This document shows positions 17,776 to 26,700 of a stretch of DNA of 64,000 nucleotides, in pieces. The DNA lies in contig NZ_MIEQ01000078.1 in assembly GCF_001968815.1 (NCBI RefSeq), forward strand, positions 62,001-126,000. Direction: 5' to 3'. The position numbers were made by a program, and so were the translations under genes. Source of the stretch: Motiliproteus sp. MSK22-1. Lineage in GTDB: Bacteria > Pseudomonadota > Gammaproteobacteria > Pseudomonadales > Balneatricaceae. Positions within the stretch are counted from its first letter, which is position 1, and every line of letters begins with the position of its first letter. The notes beneath the pieces are model-generated. The model had not been told where the DNA came from. It did not search any database and was given only the letters and a program-made list of their open reading frames with translations.

Positions 17776-17899
17776 CGGATTGCAGCTTGTTCAGTGAACG
17801 CATTCAGTCTTATTTCTGGCATACAGCAAAGTGTAGACTGGTCAATAGGGTCACACAGGGGGCTGGCAGGTATTGATCATGTTGCCAATAAAGCGCTCA

Positions 17900-17916
17900 G
17901 TTAAGAAATCCTTAAG
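17900..17916 (+). promoter_or_regulatory. QseB/PmrA-type direct-repeat box before the response regulator
   Basis: GTTAAG-AAATC-CTTAAG matches the CTTAAG-N5-CTTAAG box of the QseB/PmrA regulator group with one mismatch. A -10-like CATACT follows after 10 bp, the same geometry as at the downstream box. It is placed to mediate autoregulation of the two-component operon. Confidence 0.65.
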
Positions 17917-17976
17917 CTAATCCGGTCATACTGACCGCTGTGATTTATCTCTCTCATTCAAATTGGAGTCGGTTTA

Positions 17977-18627
17977 ATGCGTGTGCTGTTAATCGAGGAT
18001 GATCAGCTTTTGGGTCAGGGTATCCAGATTAACCTGCAGCAGCGGGGCTATCGGGTTGATTGGTGTCAGGACGGACAACAGGGGCTGCATGGTGTGATTG
18101 ATCTGCAACCGGATCTGGTGATTCTTGATCTAAATCTGCCCAGTCTTGATGGTATCGGGTTGCTGAAAAAGGCTCGTCATAAGGGTGCATCGATGCCGGT
18201 ACTGATTCTGACAGCCCGCGATGCGATTGAGCATCGTATAACCGGGTTGGATAGTGGTGCTGATGATTATTTGATCAAGCCTTTTGATATGGATGAGTTG
18301 GATGCCCGTCTTCGCGCGCTCCATCGCCGTGCTCACGGGCGTAGTGATGAGATTCTTAACGTTGGTGAAATAGAGATAAGGACAGGGGCACGGGAGGTGT
18401 TTTTTCAGCAGCAGCCGGTATCTTTGGGAAGAAGAGAATATGAGTTGCTGTTGCTACTGCTGGATAATCGCGGAAGGGTGTTAACCCGTCGCCAGCTGGA
18501 AGAAAAAATCTACGAAGATGATCCGGAAAGTAATGCACTGGAAGTACATGTTCATAATTTGCGTAAAAAGCTAGGCAAGTCGTTGATTACCACTGTGCGG
18601 GGTGTTGGCTATTTAATGGGAGACTGA
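17977..18627 (+). CDS. OmpR-family response regulator (QseB/PmrA-like)
   Basis: DNA-binding half of a two-component system. The receiver domain (1-~115) has the acidic pocket EDD (residues 7-9), the phospho-acceptor Asp51 in LVILDLNLPSLDG, the switch Thr in LTARD and Lys in IKPFD. The C-terminal winged helix (~125-216) has LGRREYELLLLLLDNRGRVL, VHVHNLRKKLG and TVRGVGYLM, typical of OmpR/PhoB. It is followed after one base by its kinase. The box at 17900-17916 matches the QseB/PmrA site, supporting that subgroup assignment; the inducing signal is unknown. Confidence 0.93.
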   Translation: MRVLLIEDDQLLGQGIQINLQQRGYRVDWCQDGQQGLHGVIDLQPDLVILDLNLPSLDGIGLLKKARHKGASMPVLILTARDAIEHRITGLDSGADDYLIKPFDMDELDARLRALHRRAHGRSDEILNVGEIEIRTGAREVFFQQQPVSLGRREYELLLLLLDNRGRVLTRRQLEEKIYEDDPESNALEVHVHNLRKKLGKSLITTVRGVGYLMGD

Positions 18628-18628
18628 A

Positions 18629-20020
18629 GTGCGCTCAATACAAAGATATATTCAGCTGACCAGTGCCGCTCTGACGCTATTGGCAGGTATCGCGCTTCTG
18701 GTCGGTTCTATCGTCAGTATTAATCACGAGACTGAAGAGGTGTTTGATGCCTCTCTTGCTCAGTCGGCTCAGCTCATTCAGACTTTACTGCCTATTGCTC
18801 TGCTATCCGACACTCAGGATCAGTCTTTAACTAAGCCTGCTGGTGATATTCCACTGCAAATGGAGGAAGAGCGTGCAGAAGCTTTAGCCACACTGCTGAG
18901 TACCACAGCCGTGCCGGTCCACCATTACGCCAGCAAGCTTGCGTTTATTATCCATGACACTGAAGGGAAGCCGTTGCTCAGGTCTTCGGTTCAGTTTCAT
19001 CTGCCAGTACCGGAAAGTGCTGGTATACAGCGACAGCTGGCATCAGCAATTGAATGGCGGAGCTACAGTTTGTTTGATCAGCGGCAACAAGTTTGGGTGA
19101 CTACAGCCCAGCAGTTGAGTGTGATAGAGGAACTTGGGGTGGAAGTACTGGAAAACGTGCTGCCGCCGATGCTGTTAATTGCGACAGCCCTGTTGCTGGC
19201 TATTAGCTGGGCGGTGAAGCGAGGTCTTAAACCCTTACGGGAGGTCAGTAATGAATTGAATCAACGACAAGCGAATGATTTATCTGCCATCGATTCCAGC
19301 CATATGCCGCGAGAGTTGCAAACCCCTCTGAAAGCTCTAAATGCGATGTTTTTACGTGTTGAAGCGGGATTGCAGCGTGAGCGTCGATTTACTGATGACG
19401 CTGCCCATGAGCTACGTACACCGCTTGCGGCCATGAGAATCTATCTTGAGCAGCTACCGGCTGAACAGGATAGCACCCAGGCGCTTCGTCAGGGGGTTAC
19501 GCGGATGGAGCGATTAGTCGGTCAGTTACTTCAGCTAGCGCGATTAGATCCTCAGCAGCATCAATCAATCAGTCTGGAGACTTTTGATCTTTCGCTAACC
19601 AGTGCCGAGGTAGTCGCTGAACTTTATCCACAGGCTCAATCCCGACAAATGCAGATTGAGTTGGTCGGTGACAGCCCTTGCCTGGTTAAGGGGCAGCAGA
19701 CGTTGTTACAGATTCTGTTGCGCAATTTGCTGGAAAATGCCATTCGCTACAGTAATCCTGAGGATTGTCTGCAGGTTTATTTAAGAAAATCACAGCAAGG
19801 TGTTGAGCTTGAGGTTATTGATCACGGTAAGGGACTCTCTGATGAAGAGAAGGGAAGAGTCTTTCAGCGTTTTTATCGCAGTCATAAAGCCGACGGGATG
19901 GGGGCAGGTCTTGGCTTATCGATAGTTGCAACTGTAATCGAACTGCATCATGGAAGATGCCATTTACTGGATACTGCAGGTGGGGGCTTAACGGTAAAGA
20001 TAGAAATTCCTGATCCTTAA
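18629..20020 (+). CDS. sensor histidine kinase (QseC/PmrB-like)
   Basis: Membrane sensor partner of the preceding regulator. TM1 lies near residues 10-32 and a ~130-residue periplasmic loop follows. TM2 near 180-198 (MLLIATALLLAISWAV) is followed by a short linker. The H-box is FTDDAAHELRTPLAAMRIYL (autophosphorylated His), then N-box LLENAIRYSN, G1 DHGKGL and G2 GAGLGLSIV. The 463 residues are normal for the QseC group. It starts with GTG one base after the regulator's TGA. Its stop codon lies inside the CTTAAG box that serves the next gene pair. Confidence 0.93.
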   Translation: MRSIQRYIQLTSAALTLLAGIALLVGSIVSINHETEEVFDASLAQSAQLIQTLLPIALLSDTQDQSLTKPAGDIPLQMEEERAEALATLLSTTAVPVHHYASKLAFIIHDTEGKPLLRSSVQFHLPVPESAGIQRQLASAIEWRSYSLFDQRQQVWVTTAQQLSVIEELGVEVLENVLPPMLLIATALLLAISWAVKRGLKPLREVSNELNQRQANDLSAIDSSHMPRELQTPLKALNAMFLRVEAGLQRERRFTDDAAHELRTPLAAMRIYLEQLPAEQDSTQALRQGVTRMERLVGQLLQLARLDPQQHQSISLETFDLSLTSAEVVAELYPQAQSRQMQIELVGDSPCLVKGQQTLLQILLRNLLENAIRYSNPEDCLQVYLRKSQQGVELEVIDHGKGLSDEEKGRVFQRFYRSHKADGMGAGLGLSIVATVIELHHGRCHLLDTAGGGLTVKIEIPDP

Positions 20021-20032
20021 GTTTGCCTTAAG
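20016..20032 (+). promoter_or_regulatory. perfect CTTAAG-N5-CTTAAG regulator box before the PepSY/cytochrome pair
   Basis: CTTAAG-TTTGC-CTTAAG is an exact match to the QseB/PmrA box. A -10-like CAAAAT follows after 10 bp, and the PepSY start codon is 48 bp after the box. It predicts direct control of the 20081-20882 genes by the adjacent regulator. Confidence 0.75.
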
Positions 20033-20080
20033 AATTCACTGACAAAATTTCAGCATCGATAATCAATAGAGGATATAACG

Positions 20081-20353
20081 ATGCTGAAAATCACCGCTTT
20101 TATTTCAACACTCCTGCTTCTGTCAAGCAACGTTCAGGCGGGGCCCCAGTGTACTGATGGCCCAAACCCCAGCTGGATTCCAAAAGAAAAAATGCAGCAC
20201 CAGATTCGCCAACAGGGCTATAAGATTAAGAATTTTAAGATAACCTCAGGTGGTTGCTATGAAATTTACGGTTGGAACCAGCAATCCCAGCGAGTAGAAA
20301 TCTATTTTCATCCAGTGACCGGAGCTATCGTGAAAAAGAAAGAAGAGGATTAA
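20081..20353 (+). CDS. periplasmic PepSY-domain protein
   Basis: A 90-residue secreted protein with signal peptide MLKITAFISTLLLLSSNVQA and a single PepSY-like domain: IPKEKMQHQIRQQGYKIKNF, then CYEIYG, then VEIYFHPVTGAIV. Two Cys residues (CTDG and GGCYE) could form a disulfide. Similar small proteins are often encoded with a QseBC-like system and a cytochrome b561 and may sense or modulate metal or redox state. Exact role unknown. A GAGGA site precedes the ATG. Confidence 0.85.
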   Translation: MLKITAFISTLLLLSSNVQAGPQCTDGPNPSWIPKEKMQHQIRQQGYKIKNFKITSGGCYEIYGWNQQSQRVEIYFHPVTGAIVKKKEED

Positions 20354-20357
20354 GACG

Positions 20358-20882
20358 ATGGTCCTACGAGAAAAAATCAAAGTATGGGATCCCGTTATAC
20401 GCATCTTTCATTGGTCTTTGGCTGCTTCATTTCTGCTGAACTTTGGTGTACTGGATGATGAGAGTACGGCCCATGAGTGGATTGGTTACTATGTCCTTGG
20501 GATATTGGTCATTCGACTGTTGTGGGGATTTATCGGACCCCGGAATGCACGTTTTGTTGACTTCTTTCCAACCAAAGCCAAATTAAAAATGCACTTTGCC
20601 GCACTTCTGCGCGGAGAGCCTCATGACCCGAATCGTCATAACCCCGCTGGCGGTGTAATGATTATCGCGCTGCTGAGTACCATGCTGCTGACAGGTTTGA
20701 GTGGCTGGATGATGACACTCGATATGTTTTGGGGAACTGACTGGGTTGAGTCAATTCATGATGCGTTTGCCAACATAACAATGTTGCTGGTAATAGTGCA
20801 TGTTGCAGCGGTTAGTTTTTTTAGCTGGCGCGGCCCACATAACCTGATTCGTATCATGCTGACAGGATACCGTTCACCCTAG
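20358..20882 (+). CDS. cytochrome b561 family protein
   Basis: Four-helix di-haem membrane cytochrome. It opens with KVWDPVIRIFHWSLAASFLL, where HW supplies a haem ligand. Further candidate ligands are HEWIGYYVLG, SIHDAF and VIVHVAAVSFFS. A conserved RLLWGFIGPRNARF motif is typical of the b561/Ni-Fe hydrogenase cytochrome b group. Length 174 aa. It follows the PepSY gene by 4 bp under the same CTTAAG box, so the pair probably transfers electrons to or from a periplasmic partner. The quinone partner and acceptor are unknown. Confidence 0.9.
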   Translation: MVLREKIKVWDPVIRIFHWSLAASFLLNFGVLDDESTAHEWIGYYVLGILVIRLLWGFIGPRNARFVDFFPTKAKLKMHFAALLRGEPHDPNRHNPAGGVMIIALLSTMLLTGLSGWMMTLDMFWGTDWVESIHDAFANITMLLVIVHVAAVSFFSWRGPHNLIRIMLTGYRSP

Positions 20883-21171
20883 CGTTTAGAGGTATTCTTC
20901 CTTCGCTGTTTGTTTTTTATACTATGCTTGTTGCTATGGCTTGGCATCCGGGTCCCTTAACCTTTGTATGAAGGTGACCTGCTTGAGTCTAAAATCTGCT
21001 TATTTTTTATACAGTTATCGTCAGGATATTTTACGTCGAACAGTTTTTGATCAGCATTGCTTTGTGTTAACTTGTTGAATAATAAGGTTGTTGGTTTTTT
21101 GGAATGAAACCTGCTGTAGAAGCTTACGGCCGAAATCAGCCGATATTTCAGTAGCATCGAAGGAGAATACC

Positions 21172-21828
21172 GTGTTGAAGACAATTATAGGGATATGTGC
21201 AGCAATCCTGTTATCGGTTAATACGGCCCAGGCGGCCTTTATTACCCTTAACGAACCGGCCATGGACTCGATATTCTCTCAGGCCAGCTTTGGCTCATCA
21301 GCTATCGATATTCGATACGGTGCTACTACAGAAATCGTCGCTCCAGACCTCCTTACTATCACCACTGGCGCTGAGGTGAGTTCCGTTTTTGGACTTCATG
21401 TTGGCGCTGCGAATGTGGTCAATTTCTACTTTATTGACACACTTAGTTTTTGTGGTGGAGTATTCAATACAGGGTTTGCCGGTTGTGGAGAGCTTCCTGG
21501 GAATGATTTTGTGGTTGAATCAAGTATTGCGGCAGGTGGGTTTGGTGCAGAGTTGCTTGCCCATGAGCTTGGCCATAACTTAGGTCTGGGTCACCAAGGG
21601 GGGGGTAATCTGATGAACTCTTCCCTAAACGGCAACACTTCACTGACGGCTGGTCAGGTCGCTAACATACTGGCTAGTCCATTGGTGCAGTCTGACTCCA
21701 GTGGCTTCTTTATCAATATCAATCCGATACTGATTCTCGCCGAGGCAGTTTCTGTCCCTGTCCCTGCTCCCGCGACTGCACTGCTGATGTTATTGGGTCT
21801 GTTGGTTGTTCGTCGTCGGGCTGCCTAG
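21172..21828 (+). CDS. secreted zinc metallopeptidase with PEP-CTERM-like sorting signal
   Basis: A 218-residue exported protein. The start is GTG at 21172 with AAGGAG upstream. Signal peptide ends TAQA. The zinc-binding motif HELGHNLGLGH (HExxHxxGxxH) lies near residue 132, with a Met-turn-like NLMNSS shortly after, as in metzincins. The C-terminus VPVPAPATALLMLLGLLVV followed by RRR is a PEP-CTERM-type tail (PAP variant): motif, hydrophobic helix, basic end. That implies sorting by an exosortase encoded elsewhere. The next gene begins directly at its stop codon. Substrate unknown. Confidence 0.8.
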   Translation: MLKTIIGICAAILLSVNTAQAAFITLNEPAMDSIFSQASFGSSAIDIRYGATTEIVAPDLLTITTGAEVSSVFGLHVGAANVVNFYFIDTLSFCGGVFNTGFAGCGELPGNDFVVESSIAAGGFGAELLAHELGHNLGLGHQGGGNLMNSSLNGNTSLTAGQVANILASPLVQSDSSGFFININPILILAEAVSVPVPAPATALLMLLGLLVVRRRAA

Positions 21829-22278
21829 TTGCATTTTTACCGTAGCATTGGAATATGCTGGCTCGTACTGATTTGTTTTACGGGCTGTAACGGGCAGACT
21901 AAAGCGGGTGAAGACTGGCTTAAGGTCTGCCCGGCAGAGCAATTCTGCTTTCGGTATCCGCCAGAATTAAAGCAATCTCCTCAGCTGATTATTGATTCGA
22001 TAGCAGGTCTTTACACCAGTGAAGACTTGCAACTAAGCTACGACTTTGGCGCTTATTCCTCTAATTTTTCTGAACTGACCAGTCCTGATATTCAAGACAT
22101 CACTGTTGATGGGCGTGAGGGTAAAGTCTTTATCTCCGGCAAGATTATGGCGTTACACATACCTGCGGTGAGTAGCCAGTTGAGATTTTCCATGCAGTTG
22201 CTGTTTCGCGATGATATTGACCCGAAACTTGGCCGAAAAATCTTTGAGTCAGTAAAATTTACCCCTGTTCAGCAGTAA
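21829..22278 (+). CDS. small lipoprotein, unknown function
   Basis: A 149-residue protein starting at TTG immediately after the TAG of the metallopeptidase gene, so it is probably translated by coupling. No ATG alternative exists before the signal. The signal peptide GICWLVLICFTGC ends in a lipobox Cys. The mature part has paired Cys residues (KVCPAEQFCFRYP) and ends in an AIG-like F-x-S-V-K-F segment seen in several small secreted proteins. I do not recognise a family. The coupling suggests a role linked to the metallopeptidase, such as inhibitor or partner (inference). Confidence 0.7.
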   Translation: MHFYRSIGICWLVLICFTGCNGQTKAGEDWLKVCPAEQFCFRYPPELKQSPQLIIDSIAGLYTSEDLQLSYDFGAYSSNFSELTSPDIQDITVDGREGKVFISGKIMALHIPAVSSQLRFSMQLLFRDDIDPKLGRKIFESVKFTPVQQ

Positions 22279-22596
22279 AGCTACCGGCTGTTTCTGAGGG
22301 GGGTTGTTTGTTGTTCTAAGGCTCTTTCTGAATGATTGGTAGGTTTTCTGATGGGGCCGGTTTTCTAATAATAACGCCTGCCTTCACTTCTATTGATTTC
22401 TCTATTTTGTATTCCAGATCGTAGTTTATTTCGTTTGGCTAAAATATGCCTGATCGGTCAGGACCATTGGCCTAAACGGATTGAACTAATCCTTGCTAAG
22501 TTTGTTCAAAGTACAAAATTTAGTCCTATGAGTTAGTATCGTCTATTCTGATTCAGAGAATACTGTACTAAACTTTTTGAAGGATCGACTGGAGAG
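22279..22596. other. 318-bp intergenic region, nothing recognised
   Basis: No open frame, RNA gene, strong hairpin or repeat stands out. It presumably carries the promoter for the gene at 22597. Confidence 0.5.
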
Positions 22597-23043
22597 ATGG
22601 TTATGGAGAACCCCAGGTTAGCTGGAAGAGAACGCCCGCACGAGTTGACAAAGCGCTTGAAAGCGGACTTTAAGCACCGATGGGTAACTGATGAAAAGCA
22701 GAATAGATGGGAGCTCAGGTTCCTGTTTCAGCTGATTGAGTTTGAGAAACCCAGGTCACGGATCAACCTTGCAATGATTGCGAATAGAAACGGGGATGCC
22801 CAGGATTTGCAGCACGCTGCCTATCTTGAAATTAATTGCGGTGATGGTGAATTAACTCTCAGGTGGTCTTCCGGGGTTAACTATACGGTTGAGCATGCGA
22901 TAGTGGCGTTCAGAAATATTTACCCTTTGCAGCAATGGGTTGAGGATATCCTGCTGGCTTTGCAAGGTAATCCCATTGTCGTGTTAATACCGGAAATAGA
23001 AGAGTTGGCTTCGAAGTTATCGAATAACCGGGCAGCCCGTTGA
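22597..23043 (+). CDS. hypothetical protein
   Basis: A 148-residue soluble protein, strongly charged at its N-terminus (RERPHELTKRLKADFKHRW). The central part contains IEFEKPRSRINLAMIANRNG and TLRWSSGVNYTVEHAIVAF, suggesting a compact alpha/beta fold. No signal peptide, membrane segment or known motif is seen. The ATG at 22597 has GGAG upstream. It is convergent with ppiC, 27 bp apart. Function not recognised. Confidence 0.6.
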   Translation: MVMENPRLAGRERPHELTKRLKADFKHRWVTDEKQNRWELRFLFQLIEFEKPRSRINLAMIANRNGDAQDLQHAAYLEINCGDGELTLRWSSGVNYTVEHAIVAFRNIYPLQQWVEDILLALQGNPIVVLIPEIEELASKLSNNRAAR

Positions 23044-23070
23044 ACCTTTTTAAGTTGTTATTTTAGAAAG

Positions 23071-23352
23071 CTATTTGTTTCGAAAAATTACTTCAATGAG
23101 GTGGTAGCCAAATTGCGTTTTTATTGGCCCCTGGATGGTTAACAACGCTTTTTTGAAGATTACATTATCTACAGCCTTAACCATTTGTCCGGGACGTACT
23201 TCACCGAGATCGCCGCCCTTTCTGGCAGAGTTACAGAGAGAATGTTTCCTGGCTAAGCTGGCAAAATCAGCTCCCTTGTCGAGCAACTGTTTGAGTTTTT
23301 GCGCTTCTGGTTTGGTTTTAACCAGAATATGACGTGCTAATGCGGTGGCCAT
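23071..23352 (-). CDS. ppiC: peptidyl-prolyl cis-trans isomerase C (parvulin)
   Basis: Single-domain cytoplasmic parvulin of 93 residues, the same length as E. coli PpiC. The N-terminal ARHILVK, the middle LARKHSLCNSARKGGDLGE and VRPGQMVKAVDN, and the C-terminal TQFGYHLIEVIFRN line up with the whole parvulin fold including the active-site His/Cys/His positions. It accelerates proline isomerisation during folding. Stand-alone gene with its own upstream region. Confidence 0.95.
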   Translation of the reverse strand: MATALARHILVKTKPEAQKLKQLLDKGADFASLARKHSLCNSARKGGDLGEVRPGQMVKAVDNVIFKKALLTIQGPIKTQFGYHLIEVIFRNK

Positions 23353-23728
23353 CGATAGTCCTTACGGGTACAGGTAAATACACTCGAAGTAAATTTTAGC
23401 GGCTTCGGCAGAAATAGGCGACTTATTTGCTGCTCTGTACTTACCAGACCATATTCTGCCTTTGTAAATGAGATGTCAGTCATTTCGTTATCGGCAAGTA
23501 TTGCTAAGAAACCCGTTTTGGCCCAGGTAAATCCAGCGCTTTGACAGAATATTACCCTGATGTTTGCTCGGGATAATTCACATCGATGATAGGAAAATCA
23601 AACGGATGTCTATACTGTATCAAGTATGGGTGATTTACTTGCTTAAAACAGTTGCACCCTGAGAAGTTGTCGAGAGTATGTCTCCTGATTAAATTTAGAA
23701 TAATCAACGGGATTTGAATTCCAGAAAT
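23353..23728. other. 376-bp divergent intergenic region
   Basis: Separates ppiC (minus) from the GGDEF/EAL gene (plus) and must carry both promoters. I could not pick out a clear -35/-10 pair, riboswitch or small RNA. Confidence 0.5.
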
Positions 23729-26700
23729 ATGAATCGAACTAGATATCGTTTTGGCATTCGTAATAAGTTAATCAGCATATTCAGCCTTATTAAGGTTGTT
23801 CCTTTGCTGCTACTGGCCTTGCTTGCCTGGAAGAATAGTAGTGATTTAAGCAATCGGGTTGCCAGTGAAAGTAGTGAAATGGCAGGACAGATGATCGACG
23901 CTGTTAACGTTGTAGGAAAAATGACAACAACAGAATCGGTTAGAGCGCTTGATCTGCAAGCCCAGGAGTTTCTCGAGAGAATTACAGGCGATACGGCGGA
24001 AGCTGTGGCGCAATTTCTTTATCAGCGTGATCAGGATTTAAGGTTTCTTTCGACTCTTCAGGCTGATACCGATATTTATCAGCAGTTTCTTAATAGTAAG
24101 ACTCGCGGAGTGACGGGTCATAGACCCTGGAAACTCAAGGAGGATGGCAGTGGTTGGGAGGCGCAGGACCCAGTCAGTCCAGAGGATCGGCCGATCAAAC
24201 CAAAGCTTGCTGAAAATCATAAGGCCTTTCATAGTAGCAACCCTTACCGACGCGAGATTACTCAGTATCGGCCACTGTACCGGGAGATTACCTTTATTGA
24301 TCTGACTGGTCAGGAGCGGGTTAAAGCGACCAGCGAACTCCGGCAGTCTGCGGAGCTACGTGACGTATCAGAACAACAGAATACCTGGATAAAAGCTGAA
24401 ACATATTTCTCTCAGTTGGCCGATCTGAAGGCTGATGAAATCTATGTATCCAACGTTATCGGGGCTTACATACCCTCTCCTGTTATTGGCTCCTATACTC
24501 CCCAACGGGCAGCAGAAAAAAATATACCCTATCAGCCGGAACAGGCTGCTTATGCGGGTAAAGAGAACCCTGTGGGTAAGCGCTTTGAAGGAATAATACG
24601 CTGGGCAATGCCAACCTATAAAGACGGGAAAAAGATCGGTTATGTCACCATGGCGATGGATCATACACACCTTATGGAATTTACCGATCATATTGTGCCG
24701 ACTCCTGAGCGTTACTCATCGATCTCGGATGCTGGTTCAGGTAACTATGCGTTTATGTGGGATAACCTTGGTCGGAACATCTCCCACCCAAGAGATTATT
24801 TTATTGTTGGTTATGATCCGGAGACGGGCCAGCGGGCAGTCCCTTTTTTGGAAGAGAAAACCTGGCAGAAATGGCAACTAAGCGGATTACCTTTCCATCA
24901 GTTTGCTGAACAGATACCGATCTACAGCAATCAGTCCCTGGAGAACAAGCCTGCAGCGGCGTTAATTAAGCAGGGATATTTAGGGCTTGATTGCCGCTAT
25001 CTGGATTTTGCACCTCAGTGTTCAGGTTGGTGGAATCTAACCCAGGATGGAGGGGCTGGATCTTTTGTCATTTTCTGGAGTGGTCTGTGGAAATTTACCA
25101 CCGCTGCTGCGATTCCTTACTTTACCGGTCAGTATGGTAACAGTCGCCGGGGGTTTGGGTTTGTCACTATCGGGGCGAATGTTAATCAATTTCATGCTCC
25201 GGCCGAAGCGGCTCGTGAGAAGGTCTCAGAGTTGATCAGTAAAACGGATCGTCATTTAGCGGATAAGCGGCAAGACTTGCAAAATGGGATTCAGAAGGCT
25301 CTGGAAGATACTTCGCTGGAGCTTATCCTCTCTACGCTGATCATGGTTATTCTGGTGATTCTGATTGCCATCTGGATGGCGTCTTACATTACTAACCGGA
25401 TTACCCGTATTACCGAAGGACTGCGAAATTTTACCAATGGGAGGTTAGCTTACCGGATACAGCCCCAGGCAAATGATGAAGTTGGAGATTTAGCCGAATC
25501 ATTTAATCAGATGGCTGACACTGTTGATCTGCATATATCCAGTCTTATGTCTGAGGTTCAGCAGCGTAAACTCGCCGAATCCCGGTTGGAGGAATCCCAT
25601 GGTCTTCTACTAAAACGAGTAGAGCAGCGTACCAGTGAGTTACAGGACTCCAATATGCTATTGAGGCAGGAAAATGCCGAGCGACAAAAGGCTCAGGAAG
25701 AAGTCGAGCGATTGGCTCGTATCGACTATCTAACTGATCTGCCAAATCGTTTATTGTTCAATGAACGTCTCGAAGAGAGCCTGCAGGCTAAGAACTCGGC
25801 ATTTTCGGTATTGTTCATCGATCTGGATAAGCTCAAATTAATCAATGATAACTTTGGCCATGATGTTGGTGACAGCCTGCTCCACCATGTAGCCAGTTGT
25901 TTGGCTCGTGCTATCCGGCATGAAGACACTGTCGCACGGTTAGGGGGAGATGAATTTGCTATCCTGGCCCATGACAGTAATGACACCAATGCAGTACAGG
26001 AGCTGGCAATACGTTTGCTGAGTGTGCTTTCCAACCCTGTTGCTCTGGATGGCCATCTGATTACGCCGGGCTGTAGTATCGGTATTGCCCGTTACCCCAA
26101 CGATGCAACGACGCCGAGTAAACTGTTGCATCTGGCTGACATGGCAATGTATCAGGTGAAAAATGAGGGAGGTAATTCTTACCGCTTTTTCGATCTGGAA
26201 ATCCAGCAGATGATGGAGCAGAACCAGGTTATAGAAGCAGAACTTAGACGAGCAATTGTAGAAGGAGAGCTTAAGCTTTACTACCAACCTAAAGTTTCTC
26301 TGGAAGACAGTACGGTGCTGGGGATGGAGGCTCTGGTTCGTTGGCAACATCCTCAGCATGGTTTACTTCTGCCTGATGCTTTTATCGATGCTGCTGAGCG
26401 TACGGGAAAAATAATTGATCTTGGAGAATGGGTCTTGGATGAGGCCTGCCGCCAGACAAAAATCTGGCACCAGCAGGGCTATGACACCCTTCGTGTTTCG
26501 GTCAATGTTTCAGCGTTGCAGTTAAAAGACAGAAGTTTCTACCAATTTACGCTGGATACGTTACAGAAATACGATCTGGCACCGGTCTATTTGGAACTGG
26601 AGTTAACAGAGTCCTGCATCGTTGAAGACAGTCATGTCAATATCCTCACTGAATTACGCGCTAAGGGGGTTTCCATTGCCATTGATGATTTTGGTATCGG

